Origin: Strobilurus pachycystidiatus
Lineage: Eukaryota; Basidiomycota; Agaricomycetes; Agaricales; Physalacriaceae
Assembly (NCBI GenBank): GCA_019915135.1
Contig: JAHLMK010000003.1
Location: forward strand, 2,976,001 to 3,040,000
Length of the DNA: 64,000 nt
Direction of reading: 5' to 3'
In this document: piece after piece, positions 37,082 to 48,083 of the stretch
Layout of the letters: the number at the start of each line of letters is the position of its first letter
Position numbering within the stretch: the stretch's first letter is position 1
Notes under the pieces: model-generated
Told to the model about the DNA's origin: nothing
The model's input: only the letters and a program-made list of their open reading frames with translations
The model's database searches: none
Made by a program: the position numbers and the translations under genes

Positions 37082-37129
37082 GACGCCGCCTCGGACGCCG
37101 CCTCGGACGCCGCCTCGGACGCCGCCTCG
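37082..37129. repeat. 12-bp tandem repeat, four exact copies
   Basis: The unit GACGCCGCCTCG occurs four times in a row without mismatch. It is a GC-rich minisatellite in the C-rich non-coding stretch, and it would encode a four-residue repeat in any frame if translated. Confidence 0.95.
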
Positions 37130-39474
37130 ACTCAACATCGTCTCTGAGCAGGCCCGTCCGGTCTACAGCTCCGAGCAGCTGTGCCCTACACTCGCAAACG
37201 CGCGCCTTTCCTTCCAGCCGTGCGCCTTACGCTCATCTTGCTCCCACCATTTACTGACCACTCCCAGTCCTTTCAGCCAGCCAGCCGTCTGCTCGCCATC
37301 CCGCGTCGCTCCTCCCGCCGCCATCCCGATTCCCGGCATTTATCACTCACCTTTCCCAATCCCACTCATTTACCCAGCCACGCGTCCGCCCGCCGTCGCG
37401 CTCATGCCTTCCGCCGCCATCCCGATTCCCGGCACTCATCAACTGCAGCCTGAATCCCAACTCGACCCGCCCAATCCTCCCATTCGCCTCGCCTGCCATG
37501 CAGATCTGGAAGAACAAACCCGCCAGCGCGCGCACACGGCCGTTTTATCCTTTGTTACACGAATTTGCAGTAAACCCCGCTGGCTTGCTCTGCTGCAGCA
37601 AGTCCTCCCCGTCGACGGCCAGGGGAATTGCGAAGCTATCCTCGTTTTTTGGTGAGGCCCTATTCCTGTCCATATTCGTCGTTCTCGCGACTCATCATCC
37701 CATACCCGTCCAGGTTACTTTCTCCATCCACTGTCGAACCCGCCCACGCCTCTCTTCTTCATCCCAACAAGCTCACTGTCCTCGGCCAAATTCGGTGGGA
37801 TTCCCCCACAGGTGCGCCTGACGAGTTCGTTCTTGAGAGCGAACCTCTGCCAGCAGACCCATTCTATTCTCTTCCACCCCGGCTTTTCTCTTGGTCCGTC
37901 TTCTATAACCTCTTGTCCCAAAGTAGTTGACTAACTTCTTGTTAGTGTCATATCCTGAAAACTCCTCACCACTTACCATCCCTTTTCCACCCCATCCGCC
38001 CCAGTACTTGATACCACATTTCTTGCCACACATCCTTTCGCAATGCTGTCGTCCACTGTAACTTCCAACTTATCACTGTATTCTTGTCATGTACGTGCTT
38101 GTCGCCTGTGTTGTATCATTTCTTGAATGTATCATACTATCTTGAACCACCGATCCATAGACACTCTCAGGTAATACCCCCCCTGAGGCAAGAGTTCCGT
38201 CGAGTACCATTCGATTCACACTGTGTTGACCTTAGCGTAGATATTCCCATGACTGAGCTTCGCAGTTTCAGCACGGCTGGCATTGCCTTGAACGCGCGCT
38301 TGCCAGCTGGCTTGCTGGCGTGCTTCGCACCCCTGGAAGCATATCTATACAGGCGGGCTTGGACGCAGCCATGCTTCGTCTGTATGCCCAAAAGACCAAC
38401 ATCAACCCCGACGGCGAAAAAAAAAACGATAAGTTCTGGACGCACCTTTTTGGCTTCCTTCTAGTCCTCGGTGATCACTTCTGCGTTGTTCGCCGGCATC
38501 TCTTCCGTCTCTGCGTCCAACCCCTCTCATCATCTTCGCCGTATGTCTGTGCCGCCGGAGTTGTACGACCTGGGCAGTCGCGTTGTATTTAGTACGGCCG
38601 TGCATGCAGTGCTCGACAATTTGCGCACGGACAAGAAACCTAGAAACTGAATTCCATAGGCAATAATAACCACCAGTCCAGTGTGGTAGTTACCGCCTGC
38701 GCCACATGTAGGTAGCCGACTATCACAATGCCGACGTGGCAGGCAACATGATCCCGCCCTGTTATTTGAGAGCATGGACTAACCGGTATCAACCTCACCA
38801 CTCAAAGACTCAACAGAGAGAGCAAACACTCGCTAAGTTCTCTGTCAACTTTGCTAAGTTCTCGAACACCCAACTCTAATCGTACTTACCTTCAATGCCA
38901 AGGTATCAGAGCCAAAGGCCCGACCGTCTCGTCTGCTCGCAAAGCAAGCCCTACCAACTCAGTCTGTTTGACAACGGCATTTGAACAGCCTCGTATTCGT
39001 TGCCAACTTGAAGCCGCTTATGAACCGAGCTCAACGAAGTCGTCTTGAACGTAGAGCTACCACACTGTGCTGCAAACGAAAAGATCGACACTGGGAAGGA
39101 AAGGCAATCGGCAGGACGTACGAAAAGCAACGTTCGTTCGCAGTTATTTCTTTCCGAAGGTTTCAACCTGAACTTACCTTAAGATCAACGCCACGAGCAA
39201 GAGCAGTTGGACCAGAGTCCAAGCGCCAAATCTTGGAACGAAGGGAAAGATCGAGCCACAGCCTGCCAGCTGAACATGACTTGACCACTTGACAATTGTA
39301 CTTGCGCCACCTGGCACCGTTATTGACGCGCTTAACATGAGGAGTAGCGCAGGGAGACTCACGTCAATCCTTCCTCACAATGTATCAGAGGCTGAAATGC
39401 TCAGCGAACACAAACAGCCAGGAAGGGCGCAGCACAGAGAGCAGACCCGATGTCTACTTATGCAAACACCACTG

Positions 39475-39840
39475 TACGGGCAGGCAGCAGTGAGCCCCGG
39501 ACCGTGTGTCCAAGAGCGCCGACGGTCTTACCCCAACTGCTGGCAGTGTCATCTCAAGCTGCTGGCGCTGTCATTTCACCCACACCAGCAGATATGTACG
39601 GGCAGGCAGCAGTGAGCCCCTGACCGTGTGTCCAAGAGCGCCGACGGTCTTACCCCAACTGCTGGCAGTGTCATCTCAAGCTGCTGGCGCTGTCATTTCA
39701 CCCACGCCAGCAGATATGTACGGGCAGGCAGCAGTGAGCCCCGGACCGTGTGTCCAAGAGCGCCGACGGTCTTACCCCAACTGCTGGCGGTGTCGTCCCA
39801 AGCTGCTGGCGCTGTCATCCCAAGCTGCTGGCGCGCTCTT
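39475..39840. repeat. 122-bp tandem repeat, three copies
   Basis: Units begin TACGGGCAGGCAGCAGTGAG at 39475, 39597 and 39719. The first two differ at only two positions by eye; the third diverges in its second half and contains a partial internal duplication (AAGCTGCTGGCGCTGTCA type). Each unit has CTGCTGGC twice and its inverse GCCAGCAG once, so single-stranded copies could fold into hairpins. Because 122 is not a multiple of 3, an open frame running through all copies reads each in a different frame; such frames (39506-39904) are not counted as genes. Confidence 0.93.
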
Positions 39841-40185
39841 TACACACACGCCAGCAGCTATCTCCGTCCCTAGCGAGGGTATATCGACATTAGACATTGG
39901 TTAACAAACGCCTTGAAGAGTACCCGACGAGATGTTAGACTCACCAGTATCTCGCATATCAAAACGGTGTTTTGCTTATGGAGTGCGCGAACTCTACTGG
40001 AAGGTCGTTAACAAAGCGCAGATAACCAGGGAACCATTCCTTACATCTTCATAACGCTGGTATGTCTGCTGGCGGTAGGCTTAGTCCCTCTAGCAGCCGG
40101 GACAACACCGATTGCGACATCACGATCAATCACCGATGACCGATGCTGATTATTCACCGACCAACCTCTCACAGCCTCCGCCATC

Positions 40186-41808
40186 ATGAACGATTCGTAC
40201 GGACTTGGTGAGTACGGCAGTGCCGTAGTCTACTTCTTCCTGACTGCATTACACATGCAGGCCCAGCTTCACCACCAACTCCACCTCCTTCCTATGCTGG
40301 TGCGATATATTGTCCCTGGTTTCACTTCCTTCTCTCAACAACTGCTTTCCGAGTAGCCTTGCCCAATGAAATTCTCAAGAAAATCGCCGATCAAATCGAG
40401 GACGGCGACAGCATTGCCTCTTTTTCAAGAGTGAACAGGCGAACGTATGGCGTGGCGCTGCCGGTCGTTCATGCCGCCGTCAGAATCTCATTGCTCGCCG
40501 AAAATCAGGCAAGTGAACTGGACGACCGGGAACAAGGGACATACTGGCAGGTAAGTTGACGAATGTTTCTCTTCACCCGAAGCTAAGCCCCCTGAATTAC
40601 TTAGGACTGTATCTCCTGGTATCAGACTATGGTGTCGCTCTTTCACATTTACATCCAAAGAGTCACCTTCGACGGCGCAGGGATGGACCTCTCAACAGCC
40701 GTGATGTTGCTCGCCAGTTTGCCAAATGTCGCCGTTATTATCCTGGACATGGTCGACATGACCTTCGAGGAATTCCACTGCACTCGCAGCCTCCCTTTCT
40801 CTGCGTGGTTGAAAGACGACTTTCCACCCCTACGCCTCGTACACCTCAGGATCCTCCGGGTTGTAAGGTGTATCCCCACTGTTGGCGCATTGCTGGTCCT
40901 ACTCAAGAGGCTTGGGACCTTGCACGAGTTGGTGATACAGGATGACATCGTGGATGGCCTTGACCGTTATGCACCGTCTTTGATGACTATAAGACGGCCG
41001 AGTCCGACTGAACTCTCCCAACTACCCTCTGCCTTGCGAAACCTCAAGCGACTCCACCTCATCAATACCTTCGTGGGTGGTCATTCCAACATTCACCCGA
41101 ACGGTATGCTAGATCTGTGTTTGACGGCTGTACACCGGCTGGAACACTTCACCATGAGCGTGGCGAATACATCCGGCGATATCCTCCTAAAGGATGTGTT
41201 GACGCGCAATGCAGCCTCGCTGGAGCACATCACCATCTTCGCTGAAGGTACGCCGCCTCTTCCCGTTTAGCTGACCCCTGTCCTAGGTTAACCACAGTGC
41301 AGGCTATCGGGGCGAAGGTAGATGGCATGCTGCTCACACTCTGGAAATGTGTGCCCGCTTGCAGACGTTGGAAGTCCGAGTTCGATGGAATGGATTGCAG
41401 GGACTTCTCTCGATGTTGGAGAGCACCCCCCCAGTCCTACGCCACCTCTCCCTCCACCTTCTCATGGATTCCCATAGTAATATGTTCTGCCTGGAAGAGG
41501 TTCTCGTTGACCACCACGAGATGGGAATTGGAACACTCGAAAGCCGACTCGCCCAACGGCTCCTGGACATGGACGTGGAGCGATTCGCCCTCACAGTGGC
41601 TGCCTCCGGCGGCGAGGATGCCAACACGCAGATGTTGCGCGTCTGGATGAACAGCGGCCTCATGCGAAGGCACTGGGGTCCACGGCGTGGGGGACGAAAG
41701 AGTGCATGGGAGAAATCTTTGATTTGGTCTCGCTATGATTGGGAAGAAGAGGCGCTGGACCAGGGGAGCGTTTTGTTCATTGGTTCGAAGCGCCAAACAT
41801 CGCCATAA
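40186..41808 (+). CDS. F-box protein with leucine-rich region
   Basis: Probable substrate adaptor of an SCF ubiquitin ligase. Exon 1 is MNDSYGL (40186); a short Pro-rich exon (ASPPTPPPSYA) follows, then the F-box LPNEILKKIADQIEDGDSI with FSRVNRRTYGVALPVV. Downstream are leucine-rich repeat-like segments (LRLVHLRILRVVRCI, LRNLKRLHLINTF, LQTLEVRVRWNGLQGLL, VLRHLSLHLLMDSH). About 440 residues in five or more exons, ending GSKRQTSP at 41808. Such proteins are strongly expanded in Agaricomycetes and their targets are generally unknown. Confidence 0.78.
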
Positions 41809-41890
41809 GATGTAACTTTGTTGTGTATTTCATGGTCATCGTGTAAAACGTCCACGCCACTAAGATGGAACAGATTCATCATTCCGATAT

Positions 41891-43914
41891 TCAAGCTCGG
41901 TGGAGCTGCAGAAGCAAGGCCCTCCCGCCCCGTTCTCTCTCTATGCTCAAGCAGACATACACCTCCGTGTTGTCCCTGTCCTTGGGAAATAACGGAAGCA
42001 AACCTGCGGCCGCGACGACTTCCATGTGACACCGCCCTCCCGCGAACTCCATCCATACCAACGGCGTTCGAGGGTCGATACCCCAGCCTGTTGCCCCCGA
42101 GGATGTCCTTCTAACCGTACCATTCTGCATCTCAATTGCATAAACGTCGTCGCCCGGTGCGGTCTTCGCCGGCCAAGGTTTTATACCAGCCTCAATCAAC
42201 TCTTTGTAGTCGTCCAACAGACCGATAACCAAATCCTTCCGCTTCTGTAAGGTCGCCAATGCCAGATGGCACTCAAACACATACCCTCCTCTTCCCTCGA
42301 CCGCTAGTCGTCGTCATATATAAGTTCAACTCCCTCGTTGCCCGAAAGAAGTACATACCTGTGAAATGTGCAAGTTCGCTGCAAACTTGTCTGTGTATAG
42401 CCCACTCCCTGCGTTGACAGTCGCGACCGCAATAGCGTCGTTGTCCACATCCAGAACATTGTTTAATATGGCCCTTGTCAAGGTATTTCCCACACTGTAT
42501 GAGTACAGTGAGTAAGTCCATATCCCTGCTTATGACAATCAGACATACCTGGCAGCACTTCCTCCTGATCGCATTCTCTACCGTCACATAGACTAGAAAA
42601 CTCTCTCTATACCACATGTTCCACTTTACCCAAAGGTAGTCATCGGCTTCAATGCCCTCGCCAACCAATCCCCTGTCCAGACGTTTGTTCCATTGACGTG
42701 AAGCGGCAGAGCGTGCGAGAGTCCGAAAAGTGTCTGCATCCGCACTGGCTTCTTGGAGTGACTCCAATAGTCGAGCTAATCGTGGGTTCAACCATGCCGT
42801 GTCCACGCCGCCAGGTGGGCAAGGCAAGCTGTTCGAATAGAGTATGGCGTTCAGAAGGCCTCCCGAAGCCGCTTCCGCCATTGCCTGTCGGTTGTTGAGC
42901 CGGCTCAGTAAGACATCGACCCCAGCAGCCCACGCTGAAAGAGCGCCGTAGAGCGCAGGATCCCGAGGATTCTGGTATAACTTTCGTCCCTTCAAGCTCG
43001 ACAACCGAGACATGAAGATACACACCCAGAACACCAGGCGGGTGTCTTCAACGGCCCGAATCCCAGAGTCGGTATCGATGGCACCACATTCGGTAATGTA
43101 GACCAATAGACCGTACAATGCTCTCCCGTCGTCACTTTCGCAAGCTATAAGACGCGCAAAGCACGCACACGCCCGAGGAAAAGACACGTCCCGAGCACGG
43201 ACCAGGGTTTTGTTGTCTTGGTCCCAATTGATGATGGTGTAAGATGGCGCAGTCTGGCAAATCAAGTCGTCCCGACCTGACAGCAAAGAGAACACCAGAA
43301 GTGCATGAAAGAGTCGATTCATGTACCCCTCAAGAGCCGGATAATCCCAGACATTTCCATATGCCCTCATGTTTGCCAGGAATTCCACCAATGCCATTGA
43401 TACCTCCTCCATTCTCTCCACCGACGGGCTTATGGAGAACCCGTCCATCTCTCTCCCCCCTATGGCTTTGGCTTCCAAGCGCCGAACCATCCAACCGCCA
43501 GCGACCAGCAAAACGAGATCTTCGACTAGGGCGCGAATCTCGTCCAGACACCCTGCGAAGTGGTCTTCGGCTCCAGACGATAAGCTTGCTGGATTCCTTT
43601 GCTTCCCCAGGCCGTCGATAACCATATGCACCGAAGACCACAGTGCATCCTCACTGATAAGGTGCGAGGAGCAGAACGAGTGTCTCATTTGCTTGATGTG
43701 ATGGTGAGCTGTCCGAACCAACGTCACAGCACCATGTCGTCCTTGAAATGTAGCCAAATTCTCCAGTTTGTGCAAGTCGTGTCTCGCTGCCTGTATGCAT
43801 GCATTTAGATCTGGCCTCCATGATAGAATCACTTGAACACACATCGGCTGCCCGATCAACAGCCAGCTCCATTTCCTCGGTCCTCCACGCTCTGGGGTGC
43901 TTTACGGTTGGCAT
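41891..43914 (-). CDS. MYND zinc-finger protein
   Basis: About 620 residues. The first exon, MPTVKHPRAWRTEEMELAVD (43914), is joined by a GT...AG intron to AARHDLHKLENLATFQG. A long alpha-helical region follows without known motifs. The MYND finger is C-terminal and split by an intron: KCCQ / CGKYLDKG, then CSGCGQRRYC, GRDCQRREWAIHRQVC. A further exon continues YVFECHLALATLQKRKDL and ends LLLQLHRA at 41891. MYND fingers bind short proline-rich peptides. This architecture is a common expanded family in mushrooms, with unknown role. Confidence 0.82.
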
Positions 43915-44080
43915 GGATAGTCTGAACAAGAGAACAACTTGGGATGAGTGAAAGAGTTTGCGACGCTTTGGCGATGGGCGATGGACGACGGACACAGGAA
44001 GTAGGCGTAGAACCTAGCACGTGCCGGTCGGTCGCTTGCTCGCTAACTCCATCACTCCTCCCATCGCACATCCCATATCG

Positions 44081-44850
44081 ATGGCTTCGTTATCGACTGT
44101 AGCCCCCGAATTGCTCCAGGAGATAGCCCGTTGGGCCCTCTTCTTGGAATATGAGTTGGAGATCGATGCCGAGGACATCGATGCCTTCCGCTTGACATGC
44201 CATAGCATCAACGACGCCTTCCTCACTCTACCGTCCTTGTCTACCCTCCATGTCCACCACCATCCACACACCCTGGCCCGCTCGACCGACCTCCTCTCCC
44301 GCTCTCGTGAGACGGTCCAATACTTGTATCTCTACTTTCACGGTGAGTGAGCTTGACGATCCTAGTGTAAATCTTCTCTTACTTCCCCCCTCTAACAGGG
44401 CCTTCGGATCTCCATCTCTCTCTCCCCCGCTACCCCCAACTCCAACACCTCATCATCAAATGTGACATCGTCAACGTTCGCACTGTCGTTCGGCTGCTCC
44501 GAAGCCTCCCCCCGTCCTCTATCACAACACTCAACATCCTCCTCGTGTGGCCCTCTGAGGCAGTCGTCACGCCTCATGTTGGCGCCAGGATCTGGACAAC
44601 CATGTTCCAGGAATTCGATTCCGCCGTTGCCGACTGTTCGTGGCTGCATTTCCGTCTCGTCATGCTCCCCGCACCAGCCAGCACAATCCCCCCTCCCCAC
44701 TTCGTCGACTTCATCGCACATCACCTCCCTGGCTGCCAGCGAATGATGCAGTTTGGGCTGCCGTCGTTCGAATCCGAGCTGAACACCGGACGCATGACCA
44801 TGATATTGGTCAATTTGGTCCGGATGCTTGAGAATCTGGGTGTTGAATAA
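44081..44850 (+). CDS. Short F-box-like protein
   Basis: About 236 residues in two exons. It starts MASLSTVAPELLQEIARWAL at 44081; the PELLQEIARWAL...DAFRLTCHSINDAF segment fits a degenerate F-box. A short intron (GTGAGT...AACAG, near 44343-44399) is followed by PSDLHLSLPRYPQLQHLIIK, which looks like one or two leucine-rich repeats, and the end MLENLGVE at 44850. It lacks the longer repeat region of its neighbour at 40186 and may be a truncated relative. Confidence 0.65.
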
Positions 44851-45094
44851 GCCATCATTTCACATCGAGACCAAGTAATCGACTTCGACTTACTCATGTG
44901 CCTCCCTGCTATGTAGTACTCTTTATGGCCTCTGCCTTCCTTCTAGACATTCAATGAATTCAAATCGTTGTTTCTTCAATCAAGTAGTAGCGTCATCGGT
45001 GGATCGGCCATGTCAGCATGCAGAGCCCGATCCCTTTGGACGTATCGCCAAGCCGCCAGCGGGTTGAAACACTTCGCCAGCGCTTCTCGCCAGT

Positions 45095-46107
45095 ATGCCC
45101 CACTCAAAACTGAGCCCCATAAAAGTCCCACAGTCCCCTGTCATCTCTCTCATATCTGCCCAGATGCTCTACTCACGCGTCTATGACGAGTTCCTCGACT
45201 GGCCGACCTATTTCTCGCTGATTCGTCACTCGGACTCTTGCGTACTTTGTGGTAGCCATTGGGATGACACGAAAATCTGCAAGGGGAAGTTCACCAGCTC
45301 CAATAAAGGTCGTCCGTATCAGAAGGCAAGCTCGGCACGCGTTCTGGAGCGCCCATTAGCTCACCTCACCTATAGTGTCCCAACAATCACTTTGAGGAGG
45401 GAGACTGCGAGGGATTTCGCTGGGTAAACCCCGACGGAACGCCTTGTGAATTTCAAAGCAAGCCTCCCTTCAACAGTAGCTTCAACTCTTGCCGAGATAC
45501 TCGGCGGCCTAAACCTAAAGGCTCATCTTCACACTCCTTCCCGCCGCCGCGTCACAGTTCTAGTCAGGCTCAGCACCCGCCAGACGTTAACCGTCCAACT
45601 GGCCTTCCAGCGGAGAAACGTTACTGCTTCATTGTTATATGTGATGAGGTGCGCCAGTTAAGCTTCTTCTAGATTAACTCCTCCATGTTTACGTTCAACA
45701 AGCGAGGGCAAGCGGTCCAGCCAGCGAAGCGCATCGTTGTCTCCGAGGAATCGTGGCCGTATTTCAACCCTTTTGAACATCCTCCTTGTCGGGCGGAGTT
45801 GGGTATGAAGGATGAAACTTCACCTTGGGAATGCTCAACCGGGAATGGCCAATCCTGGGACGTTGTGACAACGGCCAAAAGGGTAAACTTGGACCAAGAG
45901 GTGCTGATCCGCCGTTTTCTTCCGCGAGGTGCGCCCCCTGCCACTCCGCGCAAACGCAAGTCAACTGCTACGCCTGCGACACCACCCTCAACGCCACACA
46001 AGCGGGCTAGGACCGCGCGGTATGTCTCTACACAGCCAACCAAGATTCACTCTGACCGCGCCTCCACAGCCGTCCTTCAGCTCCTGTCCCGGCTAAGGAT
46101 ATCATAG
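45095..46107 (+). CDS. GRF-like zinc-ribbon protein
   Basis: About 290 residues; function unknown. Exon 1 contains SCVLCGSHWDDTKICKG then NKGRPYQK. A 50-nt intron beginning GC (45326-45375, GCAAGC...TATAG) joins it to CPNNHFEEGDCEGFRWVN. Together these make the GRF zinc-finger signature (C, C, GRP-[YF], CP, C-x-[GF]-F-x-W). GRF fingers bind single-stranded nucleic acid and occur in topoisomerases, APE2 and transposon-linked proteins. A Ser/Pro-rich linker follows, then FNKRGQAVQPAKRIVV and a basic C-terminus (TPRKRKSTATPATPPSTPHKRA). The join near 45643-45670 requires an intron of only 24 nt, so the C-terminal part may be mis-modelled or a separate gene. Confidence 0.6.
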
Positions 46108-46289
46108 ACATTTCAGATTGAAGAAACTCTTGTTTTGCGTGTTACTTGACTGTTAATTTGGTTCATCAGTTAGGATATATATCATTTTGAGTACTGTTAT
46201 AAACCTACGCGTCGAGGATGTTTTCTTTCCATTTCCCACGATCAAAAATTCGTGGTGTCCTAACATTTGTCTTTCCACCACCATCTGCT

Positions 46290-47919
46290 ATGGCAGGCTT
46301 CCTCCACACCCCCCCCTCCACACCCCAAAAGCCGCCTGGTGCTCGCACCGCCAGCCCGACAGCCCCCATCCCAACGACTTTCAACCCCAATCCCACCGTA
46401 TTCCTCGCACCCATTACTGGCGACCCGACCACCCGACCAAGTACCCGTCTCGCCAAAAAGGGCGGGGCGCCATGTGCAGTTGGCTTCTGCAGTGGTCAAG
46501 ACTCAGTCCGGACGAACAAGGCATGCCTATACGAGGCTTGCAAGCCCTGCTGTTCTACCACATTGCTTGCGGCCGTCAAGGACTCTGGTCTTCGCGAGAA
46601 GTTCTGTAAAGCTCATAACCAACGCGTTCTAAGACCAGCAGATGACGACCCAAATCATACGGACGGGATATCTCTCGCCTCAGACACTGCGTTGCGCAAG
46701 AGAGCCGGAGCAAATTGCGGTCCTCTGCTCCTCCAGGCATTGCATGCTGGTGGGATGAATACCATCAACGTTGGAACCTTCGCTCAGCGAAAGGTTTTTA
46801 CGTCAACTGCTCCCCACATGGCGGAGACGTGGAGGAAGCTCGAGGACTGTGTCGTTTTCTTGCGCTGTTGGGATGCTGTGAGTGACCTTTCTCGCCTTTG
46901 CGTTGTTTGCTAAACTGGGCGTCATCTCTATGTGTAGAATGGGAATCGAGTGGGTCCTATCATGAAAATTGCCCTTCCCGAGGGGATCTGGCCTTTCCTC
47001 GTTATCTACGACCACAAAAGACTCGCCCAAGCTCTCCAGGTGACGGAACCTTCGGATCCGTTTCTGGTATGGGTCAAGGGCAAGAAGACGCAGTGGATTG
47101 AGATGACCGGACGTCTCGAGGTAACACCGTGCCAGCACGTCGACATATCCGCCGTTCGTAATCACTGGCCCATCCCTGCACCATCTCGGTGGGATATAGA
47201 AGAGCTACCACAATGCGGGGAGGTCGCCGGCCAGAAACGTAAAGAACCGCCTCCGTAAGAGCTTCTTCTGTTGTCAAAACGACACAACATGATATGCCTA
47301 TTAGACACGACGAAGAGGAAGAGTTCTCATCCGACAGCGAACACGAACATCTCCAAGGCTCGTCTCAGCCACCTCCCCGGACGGCCAGCCCAGAATCCAG
47401 TCATGCGGCCTCGGTCGCCAGTACGGCTGGTCCTACTCAAGCGGCGCCACCGCCTGCACCTTCCCCTTCTTCTTCGCAGGTTGCGCCATCACCCTCGAAC
47501 GCGTACGATGACGTGTTTCCTCATCACAAAAGATTACTCATATCGACTCTCCAGGCTCATACACGCGCTAATCATTCAACACGGCCCACCCCCAAGAAAC
47601 TCCAGAGGGCACTTCCCCTTCAAGTACACTGTCGATGTTATCGTCTTTCTTGAAAAGTACGTGGATCACAAGCTGTCGATGACGATAGATTTGGCTTGGC
47701 GTAAAACCATTGGGGAGCTATTTGATCCCGAGGTTTGTGCGGCACTACTCTGTCCACGACAATATCTCATTGCATAACCTTGGGCAGGAAGCTCACCCAG
47801 CATACAAAAAGACCAGTGTAAACCGGGCCTGCGCCAAGATGCGCGATAGTCGTGACAGGGCTGATGCAGTGGCGCGCTATGGGAGAAGGGCTGGCGGTGA
47901 ATGGACGGAGGTTAAATAG
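46290..47919 (+). CDS. Cysteine-cluster protein of unknown function
   Basis: About 440 residues over five exons; an upstream in-frame ATG at 46218 is also possible. I do not recognise the family. After a Pro/Thr-rich N-terminus (MAGFLHTPPSTPQKPPG) comes a probable zinc-binding cluster: APCAVGFCSG, KACLYEACKPCC, EKFCKAHN. A globular region follows (ISLASDTALRKRAG, MAETWRKLEDCVVFLRCWDA, GPIMKIALPEGIWPFLVIYD, VWVKGKKTQWIEMTGRLE). Then an acidic disordered segment, and a helical end (HFPFKYTVDVIVFLEKYVDH, LAWRKTIGELFDPE, AYKKTSVNRACAKMRDSRD). Introns near 46880, 47257, 47503 and 47733 all keep frame. The CC-CxxH cluster would fit a nucleic-acid-binding role, but that is inference. Confidence 0.62.
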
Positions 47920-48083
47920 CACGAACAAGAATACACTATCTGCGCCACACTCTTTAGTAAACATTCATATGTCAAACTGTGAAGAAACGCACGTGTTTAG
48001 CAGGCCCCCCTCTAAATCAGACTGCTGTGGCTGTGCAATTAACCAGCGTTTTCACTACAAACGCCCACGCCGCTCTGGTAGTC

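Larger units (their letters stand above)
36525..40185. other. Gene-poor, C-rich, repeat-bearing stretch
   Basis: About 3.7 kb with no gene I can support. From about 37000 to 38100 the plus strand is clearly richer in C and T than in A and G, as in long basidiomycete leaders or promoters. A possible two-exon reading frame exists at 37498-37930 (MQIWKNKPASARTRPFYPL), but the join does not keep a convincing frame. A 23-bp direct repeat (CGCCATCCCGATTCCCGGCA core) occurs at about 37317 and 37412. A run of nine or more A lies at about 38416. Two tandem repeats are listed separately. Confidence 0.45.

Noticed and set aside
37498..37930. Possible two-exon gene starting MQIWKNKPASARTRPF
   Set aside because: The obvious GTGAGG...CCAG intron leads into a low-complexity frame, while the more protein-like frame cannot be joined in phase.
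39506..39904. 132-codon open frame across the 122-bp repeat
   Set aside because: Its length follows from the repeat lacking stops in all frames; each copy is read in a different frame, so no conserved peptide results.
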